This document shows positions 1-6,702 of a DNA stretch of 64,000 nucleotides, piece after piece. Position 1 is the first letter of the stretch, and each line of letters begins with the position of its first letter. The stretch lies in assembly GCF_900109135.1 (NCBI RefSeq), contig NZ_FNYT01000001.1, positions 1-64,000 on the forward strand, given 5' to 3'. A program made the position numbers and the translations under genes. The notes beneath the pieces are model-generated. The model did no database searches, was not told the DNA's origin, and saw nothing but the letters and a program-made list of their open reading frames with translations. Origin of the DNA: Trichococcus ilyis (GTDB taxonomy: Bacteria; Bacillota; Bacilli; Lactobacillales; Aerococcaceae).

Positions 1-167
1 CCCTGGCCCACGTAATATCTACTCTGGCGGTGCCGTCTGACTTCTTTTGAAATGGAGGTCGGGTCTTTGTCCAGGGAGCGGGCTATGGTGCGGAAGGAGT
101 GGCGTTTTTCAAGTGAGTGTTGAATGGCGTAACGATCTTCAAGGGTTAAATGTTTCTGTGTTGTCAT
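1..167 (-). mobile_element. IS30-family transposase, N-terminal part (cut by window edge)
   Basis: Reading leftward from an ATG at 165-167, 55 codons are open to the window edge. The peptide begins MTTQKHLTLEDRYAIQ and continues with a helix-turn-helix carrying the SFRTIARSLDKDPTSISKEV pattern. This is the N-terminal DNA-binding HTH_38 domain of IS30-family transposases, which binds the element's terminal inverted repeats. The DDE catalytic part lies outside the window, so intactness cannot be judged. The element's outer end should lie between about 240 and 310, because IS30 leaders are short. I could not fix the terminal repeat or a target duplication with only one end visible. Confidence 0.85.
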
Positions 168-356
168 AGGTGAACACTTCCTTCTTTTTGTAAGTGAGGA
201 AGCAAAACATTATCCACCTTGAATTATAGGCTGTTTGCAGGAGTGAATTCCACTCCCAGCTTTGCAGAAGTTAATTCCGTATTTTGAACCAGTCAACTGG
301 AATTTAGTTTTTCAAATAACACAATCATTAATTGCTACGGTTTCGAGGCATTATTT
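168..356. other. Intergenic region holding the presumed IS30 end
   Basis: No gene is seen here. It contains the transposase leader and a short hairpin at 240-256 (GGAGTG/CACTCC around AATTC). The change from IS sequence to host sequence presumably falls near 280-310, but no terminal repeat could be proven. Confidence 0.4.
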
Positions 357-385
357 TTGATAAAGTCAGCAATTGATGATACAGT
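357..385 (+). promoter_or_regulatory. Candidate sigma-A promoter of sodA
   Basis: TTGATA (357-362) and TACAGT (380-385) are separated by 17 bases and lie about 45 bases before the sodA start. Spacing is ideal and each box has four or five consensus matches. Confidence 0.55.
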
Positions 386-431
386 GAAATCAGTCAGAAA
401 TCACTAAACTATTCTTTAGGAGGAATTCAAC

Positions 432-1040
432 ATGGCTTTTACATTACCGGCATTACCTTATGCGTACGACGCTTTGACACCATATATCGATGAGGAAACG
501 ATGCACCTGCATCACGAGAAACACCACAATGCCTACATCACGAATGTGAATGCGGCATTGGAAAAACATCCTGAATTGGCTGAAAAAACCATCGAGGAAT
601 TATTGGCTGACTTAAACAATGTCCCGGAAGATATCCGTACGGCCGTCCGCAACAATGGCGGTGGACATGCAAACCACAGCTTGTTCTGGACAATTTTGGC
701 ACCGAATGCGGGCGGAGAGCCTACTGGAGCTGTCAAAGAGGCAATCGAAGAGGCTTTCGGCAGCTTTGACGCCATGAAGGAAAAATTCACGGCGGCAGCC
801 ATCGGTCGCTTCGGTTCGGGTTGGGCCTGGCTGGTCGTTTCGGACGGCAAGCTGGAAATCACTTCCACTGCAAACCAAGACTCTCCGATCAGCGAAGGCA
901 AAACGCCGATTTTGGGCTTGGATGTATGGGAACATGCTTATTACCTGAACTACAAGAACGTTCGTCCCGACTACATCAAAGCGTTCTGGAACCTTGTGAA
1001 CTGGGATGAAGTCAACAGCCGTTTGGCGGCTGCGAAGTAA
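432..1040 (+). CDS. sodA: Superoxide dismutase (Mn/Fe family)
   Basis: This enzyme converts superoxide to hydrogen peroxide and oxygen in the cytoplasm. The 202-residue length is typical of bacterial SodA. The N-terminal helical hairpin carries the first metal ligand (His27 in HLHHEKHH), followed by [11 protein letters not shown] with the second histidine. The C-terminal [11 protein letters not shown] motif supplies the last Asp and His ligands. Gram-positive members of this type usually use manganese. A ribosome site (AGGAGGAA) lies 7 bases before the ATG. The gene has its own promoter and terminator, so it is monocistronic. It sits next to an OhrR-like regulator gene, which fits a stress-response neighbourhood but does not prove co-regulation. 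Confidence 0.97.
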   Translation: MAFTLPALPYAYDALTPYIDEETMHLHHEKHHNAYITNVNAALEKHPELAEKTIEELLADLNNVPEDIRTAVRNNGGGHANHSLFWTILAPNAGGEPTGAVKEAIEEAFGSFDAMKEKFTAAAIGRFGSGWAWLVVSDGKLEITSTANQDSPISEGKTPILGLDVWEHAYYLNYKNVRPDYIKAFWNLVNWDEVNSRLAAAK

Positions 1041-1065
1041 GCACCAAAGTTATTGCAATCCACTT

Positions 1066-1101
1066 AAAGGATTCAGGGCACCCGCTCTGGATCCTTTTTT
1101 C
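1066..1101 (+). terminator. Rho-independent terminator of sodA
   Basis: The stem AAAGGATTCAG / CTGGATCCTTT (one G-T pair) is followed by a run of T, 25 bases after the sodA stop. Confidence 0.85.
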
Positions 1102-1222
1102 TCACTGTAAAAATATTGATTAAACCGGGTTGCGGTGATCCGAGTGCAGTGTCCCTGTGACTCAGCCCGTCTGTCCGTCATTTCCGAGTGCAATCCTTTT
1201 ACTTTGAAGAGGCTATCGCTTA

Positions 1223-1246
1223 ATATATATCTTGTAAGATGTATAT
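1223..1246. promoter_or_regulatory. Near-perfect 24-bp palindrome, likely operator of the MarR/OhrR gene
   Basis: Ten of twelve symmetric base pairs match between the half-sites (ATATATATCTTG and TAAGATGTATAT). It lies 35 bases before the GTG start of the regulator and overlaps the place where a -10 box would fall (a weak TTGAAG lies at 1204-1209). OhrR proteins autoregulate through AT-rich inverted repeats of about this size, so this is the natural candidate site. Binding is inferred. Confidence 0.6.
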
Positions 1247-1281
1247 TTGGGATAAGGATAATTGTAAAGGAGTCGATTCGG

Positions 1282-1737
1282 GTGGAGGAATCAATTTTTG
1301 AAAGGCCCCTTGAGGACCAACTTTGTTTAGAAGTGTATCGCGCCGCGAACGGATTTGCCAGAATGTATAATCGCGCTTTAAAAGAATTTCGGTTGACCTT
1401 TTCTCAATACTTGGTGCTGTTGGCTCTATGGGACGGCGACGGTATTTTGATCAAACAGATCGGCGAGCGGTTGGGGATGGGGATCGGAACGTTGAATCCG
1501 ATACTGAACCGGCTCGAAAAACAGGGATGGCTCAGCAAGGAACCTTCTCCGCTGGATAAGCGCGCCATGCTCGTTTCGTTAAACGAAAAAGCGATCACTT
1601 CGAAGCAAGCGATCCATTCGGCAATTTTGTCCGAAGTGAATAGCTGTAATCTTGAGGGGATTGAGGGATTATTTTTGATGAAACAGTTGAAAATTCTGAA
1701 CAACGCGATGAACCAGACGGATATCGCCGAGGGCTGA
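1282..1737 (+). CDS. MarR-family regulator, OhrR-like (peroxide-sensing type)
   Basis: A 151-residue winged-helix regulator. The GTG start at 1282 is chosen because GTAAAGGAG lies 9 bases upstream and because it places a cysteine in LEDQLC at position 15, the position of the single reactive cysteine of Bacillus subtilis OhrR. The frame stays open upstream to 1135, but that part looks non-coding. Tyr29 is present; the second tyrosine that contacts the cysteine in OhrR is Phe40 here. The wing and recognition helix follow at about 55-100 (IGERLGMGIGTLNPILNRLE). Unlike classical ohrR loci there is no ohr peroxiredoxin gene nearby; the next genes encode an HrtBA-like exporter. It probably represses itself, and perhaps the exporter, through the palindrome at 1223-1246. 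Confidence 0.8.
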   Translation: MEESIFERPLEDQLCLEVYRAANGFARMYNRALKEFRLTFSQYLVLLALWDGDGILIKQIGERLGMGIGTLNPILNRLEKQGWLSKEPSPLDKRAMLVSLNEKAITSKQAIHSAILSEVNSCNLEGIEGLFLMKQLKILNNAMNQTDIAEG

Positions 1738-1825
1738 AGGAGATCCGGCGTCATATCTGAAGGATCATCCCATTTTTCATCAAAGGCAGTATGTGCAGAA
1801 ATAAAAAATAGAGGGGAAGAAAAAT

Positions 1826-2917
1826 ATGTTCTTAGCTTGGAAAGAGATTAAGCATGCAAAAACAAGGTTCTCACTGATCATCGGCGTCATGGTGCTGGTT
1901 TCCTATCTTGTTTTTTTTTTGGTTGGGCTGGCCTATGGCTTGGCACAGGATAACCGGACCAGTATCGATAAGTGGGGGGCGGACGGCATCATCCTGACGG
2001 ACGAATCGAATACGAACATCAACATGTCGATGATGCCGAAAGGAGCCATCGATGCGGTGGAGGCCGACGAAGCGGCTGTTATCGGGATAGCGCCTAATGT
2101 CATCAGGAAAAAGGGAACCTCGGGGGATGATGCAAAAATAAACACGACCTTTTTTGGTATCGAACCGGATCAGTTCCTGATGCCGGAAGTTATCGAAGGG
2201 GAAGTTTTCCGAAATGATGATGAAGTCATCGCGGACATCAGTCTGAAGGAAGAGGAGGGAATTGCGCTTGGCGATGTTCTGCAGTTGGCGGGATCCGACA
2301 AGGAAGTCCGGGTAGTCGGATTCACCGAAGATGCCAAGTTCAGTGTCGCGCCGGTTTTGTATACGACCGTTTCCTCCTACCAGGATGTCCGTTTTGAGCA
2401 GATCGACGAATCCGATGAGGGGCGCATCAGCGCGATAGTGGTGAAAGGGGCCGACGGGACGATTGAAGGAGTGGACACCGGAAACGAAGACCTGATTATC
2501 TACCCGATAGCGGAATACATCAATGAGATTCCTGGATATACTGCACAAGTACTCACATTCGGTTTGATGATCGGATTTTTGGTCGTCATTGCGGCTGTCG
2601 TGATCGGAATTTTCATCTACGTTTTGACGATGCAGAAAACCAGCATGTTCGGCGTCATGAAGGCGCAAGGAATTTCAAGCGGGTACATCGCAAAATCGGT
2701 CGTCATCCAAACGTTCCTGTTGGCGGCAATCGGAGTGGGCATCGGATTGCTCTTGACCGCAGCGACAGCCATGGTTTTGCCTCCTGCCGTCCCTTACCGG
2801 ACAAATTTGTATTTTCTTGTTGGCATTGCTGGTTTATTGGTCGTTATGGCCATGATCGGCGGGGTGTTCTCAGTTAGGGCGGTCGTCAAAATAGACCCAT
2901 TGAAAGCAATCGGATAG
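1826..2917 (+). CDS. ABC transporter permease, FtsX/MacB type, HrtB-like
   Basis: A 363-residue membrane protein with one N-terminal membrane helix (about 17-40), a large extracytoplasmic domain (about 45-240) and three C-terminal helices (about 245-270, 292-318, 328-350). This is the type VII layout of FtsX/MacB permeases, which drive mechanotransmission or efflux. The C-terminal block (IYVLTMQKTSMFGVMKAQGI and the end KIDPLKAIG) resembles HrtB, the permease of the haem-stress exporter, and the length fits. The ATPase partner starts 12 bases downstream. Substrate is not proven: haem or another toxic amphiphile is likely from family resemblance. The ribosome site is GAGGGGAAG. Confidence 0.85.
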   Translation: MFLAWKEIKHAKTRFSLIIGVMVLVSYLVFFLVGLAYGLAQDNRTSIDKWGADGIILTDESNTNINMSMMPKGAIDAVEADEAAVIGIAPNVIRKKGTSGDDAKINTTFFGIEPDQFLMPEVIEGEVFRNDDEVIADISLKEEEGIALGDVLQLAGSDKEVRVVGFTEDAKFSVAPVLYTTVSSYQDVRFEQIDESDEGRISAIVVKGADGTIEGVDTGNEDLIIYPIAEYINEIPGYTAQVLTFGLMIGFLVVIAAVVIGIFIYVLTMQKTSMFGVMKAQGISSGYIAKSVVIQTFLLAAIGVGIGLLLTAATAMVLPPAVPYRTNLYFLVGIAGLLVVMAMIGGVFSVRAVVKIDPLKAIG

Positions 2918-2929
2918 GAGAGATAACGC

Positions 2930-3607
2930 ATGAATTTAATTGAAATGATAGATGTTTCCCGGTCATTCGGTGAAGGCGAACTGAAGATCGACGCTTTGAA
3001 GAAAACCAATATAGCCATAGCGGCTGGCGAGTTCGTGGCCATTATCGGACCCAGCGGATCGGGCAAGAGTACTTTCTTGACCATAACAGGCGGCCTGCAG
3101 ACCCCTTCTTCCGGCAAGGTCCTGATCAACGGCAAACCATTCAGCGAGGTAACCGAAAAAAAACGCGCGAAACTCAGATTCGAAGAGATCGGCTTCATTC
3201 TCCAAGCATCCAATTTGGTCCCCTTTCTGTCGGTCCAGGATCAATTGCATTTGGCCAATAAAGTTGAACGGAGCAAAGTGGACAAACAAAAACGCGATGA
3301 ACTATTGAAGGAATTGGGCATCTTCGAATTGAAGGATAAGTTTCCGAGTGACCTTTCAGGAGGTCAAAGGCAAAGGGTTGCTATAGCAAGAGCTTTGTAT
3401 CATGACCCTTCCGTCATTCTTGCGGACGAACCGACCGCCAGCCTGGACACGCAGAAGGCGTTTGAAGTGGTTGAAATCCTTGCCCGCGAAACGAAACTGA
3501 AGAAAAAGGCGACCATCATGGTGACGCATGATGAGCGTCTGATCGATTATTGCGATAAAGTCTACGTGATGAAGGATGGCATATTGTCCGAAAGGGTCGG
3601 CGGCTGA
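2930..3607 (+). CDS. ABC transporter ATP-binding protein, HrtA/LolD-like
   Basis: A 225-residue ATPase that powers the permease encoded just before it. Walker A is GPSGSGKST at 40-48, the Q-loop region reads EEIGFILQASNLVPFL, the signature is LSGGQRQRVAIARAL, and Walker B is VILADEPTAS followed by the H-loop MVTHDERL. The EEIGFI.Q.S.LVP.L stretch is characteristic of the HrtA/MacB/LolD group. Length and pairing (225 with 363 residues) match HrtA and HrtB. It is co-transcribed with the permease (12-base gap, ribosome site AGGAGAG). Confidence 0.92.
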   Translation: MNLIEMIDVSRSFGEGELKIDALKKTNIAIAAGEFVAIIGPSGSGKSTFLTITGGLQTPSSGKVLINGKPFSEVTEKKRAKLRFEEIGFILQASNLVPFLSVQDQLHLANKVERSKVDKQKRDELLKELGIFELKDKFPSDLSGGQRQRVAIARALYHDPSVILADEPTASLDTQKAFEVVEILARETKLKKKATIMVTHDERLIDYCDKVYVMKDGILSERVGG

Positions 3608-3643
3608 AAACGATAACGGATGACAGAAATGGAGGAAGAAATC

Positions 3644-4042
3644 ATGGACTGCATCAAATTATATTTTCTGACGTTTTTTGTTTTCTTTTTGGTGGATATC
3701 GTCTGGTTGGGTGCAATATCCAAAAATCTTTACAGCAAGTATTTGGGGCATTTGATGACGCCGAATGTCAATTGGGCCGCAGCCATCATTTTCTATTTGT
3801 TGTTTATCGCGGGCCTGGTGTTTTTTGTCATCCATCCGGCTATCCAGAAGGAAAGCTTGCTGTATGCCATTTTGGCTGGCGGGTTCTTCGGTTTGGTCGC
3901 ATACGGGACTTATGATTTGACCAATTTGGCTACGCTGAAAGATTGGCCGTTCCTGATCACGGCGATCGACTTGGCCTGGGGAACGTTCCTGAACGCCGCG
4001 ACAGCCGGAATCACTTATGTTGTCGCCCAAAGGTTTCTCTGA
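3644..4042 (+). CDS. DUF2177 family membrane protein
   Basis: A 132-residue very hydrophobic protein with four predicted membrane helices and the family-typical VDIVWLG and GLVAYGTYDLTNLATLKDW stretches. The function of DUF2177 is not known. The ATG at 3644 is chosen over an in-frame ATG at 3620 because GGAGGAAG lies 6 bases before it. It follows the ABC ATPase gene by 36 bases and precedes the FakA-FakB fusion by 39 bases, so it is probably part of the same transcript. A membrane or lipid-related role is only a guess from context. Confidence 0.8.
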   Translation: MDCIKLYFLTFFVFFLVDIVWLGAISKNLYSKYLGHLMTPNVNWAAAIIFYLLFIAGLVFFVIHPAIQKESLLYAILAGGFFGLVAYGTYDLTNLATLKDWPFLITAIDLAWGTFLNAATAGITYVVAQRFL

Positions 4043-4081
4043 TGAACAGCAAAAGACTCAGAAGCAGATGGAGGAAGAACG

Positions 4082-5875
4082 ATGAACATTTCGACATTGG
4101 ACAGCGAAAGGCTCTACAATTCGTTTGTGTCAGGTGCACAAGAAGTCATACAAAACAAAAACAGCTTGAATGAAATCAATGTATTTCCGGTCGCTGACGG
4201 TGATACCGGCAGCAACCTTTCCTCAACCATGCATGCCATCATTTTGGATGCGAAAATTTCCGGAACCGTCAAAGAAACGATGAGCAGTATAGCAGACGCT
4301 GCCCTGACCGGGGCTAGGGGAAATTCCGGCATCATCATTGCCCAATACATCAATGGTATTTTTCTCAGTTTGGTGGACGAAGAGGCGATAACCGTCCCTT
4401 CATTTGCGGAAACAGTCAAAAATGCGGTGCCGTATGCTTATCAGGCGATTGCCGATCCGGTGGAAGGAACCATCATCACCGTCATCCGTGAATGGGCGGA
4501 GGCGGTCTACAGCCATAAGGATTTTTCCGACAACTTTGCTGAATTGTTCTCGAAATCGCTGGTTGCGGCCAACAAATCCCTGGAAGCCACAACTTCGCGT
4601 TTGAAAGTGCTTCAGGATTCCAAAGTCGTCGACTCCGGAGCGAAGGGTTTTGTCTATTTTCTGCAAGGATTCGCCAAATTTTTGCGCACCGGAACGGTTG
4701 ACCAGGCAATCTCCAAAGAACCGGATGAACTCTCTTTCAATGAGGAATTGATCCATGGGCAGAGCGAAATCCGCCACCGCTACTGCACAGAAGCGCTTTT
4801 GTCGGGAACGGGCATCGATCTGGCGGCCTTACGGGAAGAATTGGAGCTTTACGGAGACTCTTTGATTGTGGCAGGCAACGACCGCAAAGCCAGAATCCAT
4901 ATTCATGCCAATGCGCCGGAACAGGTGTTTCAGGTTTTGCGGAAAAAAGGCATCATTCTGCAGCAAAAAGCAGATGATATGGTCAGACAGAACGAGTCCG
5001 CTTTTGATCGGAAGTTCGACATCGCGCTGATTACGGACTCGATTGCGGACGTACCGCAAGAAATACTCGATCGCTATCAAGTGCACATGATGCCGCTCAA
5101 CCTCAATTTCGACAACACTTCCTATCTTGATAAGGTGACGATGACACCCGATCTGTTCTATCCCATGCTGGAGGAGGCTGTCGATTACCCGAAAAGTTCG
5201 CAGCCGAATCCGGTTGTCGTGGAAAAATACTTGGAAACGGTGCTCTCCCACTACGACAAAATCATCGTGGTGACTGTGGCAAAAGAACAAAGCGGAACCA
5301 ACAGCGTTTTTCAGAATGCCGCCGCCAAAAAAGAGCACGAAGGGAAACGGATTGCCGTAATCGACTCGAAACGGAATTCCGGTGCTGAAGGCCTGCTCGT
5401 CATGAAAGCAGCAGAAATGATCGCAGCAGGAACCCCGTTCGATGCGATCGTGGGAGCAATCGAACGTTTGAGGGACCGGACAAACATCTTTGTCAGCGTC
5501 AACAACTTGAAATACATGGTGCGGTCCGGACGGTTGGGGAAAGTTTCGGGATTGGCGGCGATGACGATCAATCTGAAGCCGGTCGTGTCGATCGATGCGG
5601 CGGGAAAAGGTTCGATAGCGGAGAAGGCGTTCAGCGAAAAAGGCAATGGCAAGAAATTGTTCCGGCTGCTGGAAAAAGTGAATGCGCAGGAGAAAGTCTC
5701 GAGATATGCGATCGTCCATGCCAACAATCCAGGAAAAGCTGAAACCTATCGGGCGCGCTGTACGGCTTTGCTCGGCAAGGAACCTGAATACATCATGAAC
5801 ATTTCTACAATCGTCGGAATGAGTGCCGGAGTCGGAACGGTGGCGGTAGCCTATATGTGCGAGGAGGAATCATAG
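4082..5875 (+). CDS. Fused fatty-acid-kinase-like protein: DhaL/FakA domain plus DegV/FakB domain
   Basis: A 597-residue continuous reading frame that joins two normally separate partners. Residues about 8-200 form a DhaL (DAK2) kinase domain with the nucleotide-Mg motif [12 protein letters not shown] and [11 protein letters not shown]. Residues about 225-305 match the FakA middle domain ([27 protein letters not shown]). From about 311 to the end lies a full DegV/FakB fatty-acid-binding domain ([50 protein letters not shown]). In FakA the C-terminal domain binds FakB; here FakB seems to take its place. The expected reaction is ATP-dependent phosphorylation of a bound exogenous fatty acid to acyl-phosphate for phospholipid synthesis. 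The DUF1295 membrane enzyme starts one base after its stop. Confidence 0.88.
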   Translation: MNISTLDSERLYNSFVSGAQEVIQNKNSLNEINVFPVADGDTGSNLSSTMHAIILDAKISGTVKETMSSIADAALTGARGNSGIIIAQYINGIFLSLVDEEAITVPSFAETVKNAVPYAYQAIADPVEGTIITVIREWAEAVYSHKDFSDNFAELFSKSLVAANKSLEATTSRLKVLQDSKVVDSGAKGFVYFLQGFAKFLRTGTVDQAISKEPDELSFNEELIHGQSEIRHRYCTEALLSGTGIDLAALREELELYGDSLIVAGNDRKARIHIHANAPEQVFQVLRKKGIILQQKADDMVRQNESAFDRKFDIALITDSIADVPQEILDRYQVHMMPLNLNFDNTSYLDKVTMTPDLFYPMLEEAVDYPKSSQPNPVVVEKYLETVLSHYDKIIVVTVAKEQSGTNSVFQNAAAKKEHEGKRIAVIDSKRNSGAEGLLVMKAAEMIAAGTPFDAIVGAIERLRDRTNIFVSVNNLKYMVRSGRLGKVSGLAAMTINLKPVVSIDAAGKGSIAEKAFSEKGNGKKLFRLLEKVNAQEKVSRYAIVHANNPGKAETYRARCTALLGKEPEYIMNISTIVGMSAGVGTVAVAYMCEEES

Positions 5876-5876
5876 G

Positions 5877-6644
5877 ATGGATGGTTTTTTGTTGAGTGCG
5901 CGTGCGCTTTGGATTTTTTTTACGGTCCTGTTTTTCGTCGCCCAATATCTGAATAATAATTCGATCGTTGACAGTTTCTGGGGCCCGGCCTTCCTGTTGG
6001 TCGCGATCGTCACCTTTCTGCAGTCGGGCGTCATCGGTTTGAGGGCGGTTGTGTTGTTGACGATGGTTGCTGTTTGGGCGTTGCGGCTTTTCCTGTACAT
6101 CACGATCCGCAATTGGAACAAACCGGAAGATTATCGCTACATCAATATGCGAAAGCGATGGGGGACCTCGTTTGTGCGCCTGAAGGCCTACGCAAATGTT
6201 TTTCTGTTGCAGGGGTTGCTGGCTTTCGTCGTTTCCTTGCCGATCATCGTTACGAACACTTCGACGAATCAGAAAATGGCGCCGATCCATTTTGCGGGTA
6301 TCGGCCTTTGGATCATCGGCTTCCTTTTCGAAACGATCGGGGATGCGCAACTCAAACGGTTCAAAGCCGACCCAAACAACAAAGGGAAATTGATGACCGA
6401 GGGCTTGTGGCAGTACACCCGGCATCCGAATTACTTTGGGGAGGCCGCGATGTGGTGGGGTATTTTTATCGTTGCTTTCGATGGCTGGGGCAGCCTTTAC
6501 ATGATCGTCAGTCCGATCGTCATGACCTTGCTTTTGCTGTTCGTTTCCGGCGTGCCTTTGCTTGAGAAAAAGTATGCGGATCGCGCAGATTTCGCGGCTT
6601 ACTCGAAACGGACAAACAAATTTTTTCCGTGGTTTCCGAAATAA
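5877..6644 (+). CDS. DUF1295 family membrane protein (steroid 5-alpha-reductase-like fold)
   Basis: A 255-residue integral membrane protein with six to seven hydrophobic segments. The C-terminal part carries the family signature [14 protein letters not shown], shared with steroid 5-alpha-reductase and isoprenylcysteine methyltransferase-like enzymes, where it contributes to cofactor binding. The N-terminal DSFWGPAFL pattern is also typical of DUF1295. The ATG begins one base after the stop of the FakA-FakB fusion and uses GAGGAGG inside the end of that gene, so the two are translationally linked. A role in membrane lipid modification is plausible from family and context but unproven; bacterial DUF1295 substrates are largely unknown. 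Confidence 0.82.
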   Translation: MDGFLLSARALWIFFTVLFFVAQYLNNNSIVDSFWGPAFLLVAIVTFLQSGVIGLRAVVLLTMVAVWALRLFLYITIRNWNKPEDYRYINMRKRWGTSFVRLKAYANVFLLQGLLAFVVSLPIIVTNTSTNQKMAPIHFAGIGLWIIGFLFETIGDAQLKRFKADPNNKGKLMTEGLWQYTRHPNYFGEAAMWWGIFIVAFDGWGSLYMIVSPIVMTLLLLFVSGVPLLEKKYADRADFAAYSKRTNKFFPWFPK

Positions 6645-6650
6645 ATGGCA

Positions 6651-6702
6651 AAAAAGAGGGCAGCGGCAGGAGTTATTACACTCCCGGCCGCTGCCCTCTT
6701 TT
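6651..6702. terminator. Bidirectional terminator between the DUF1295 gene and yfhO
   Basis: A 15-bp GC-rich stem (AAAAGAGGGCAGCGGC / GCCGCTGCCCTCTTTT) flanked by A and T runs lies between two convergent genes. The yfhO stop codon lies in its loop, so the terminator overlaps the end of that gene. Confidence 0.92.

Noticed and set aside
4082-5875. Possibility that the FakA-FakB fusion is a sequencing artefact joining two genes
   Set aside because: No internal ribosome site plus start codon pair is visible at the domain junction near 5010, and both halves read in a single frame with a natural linker.
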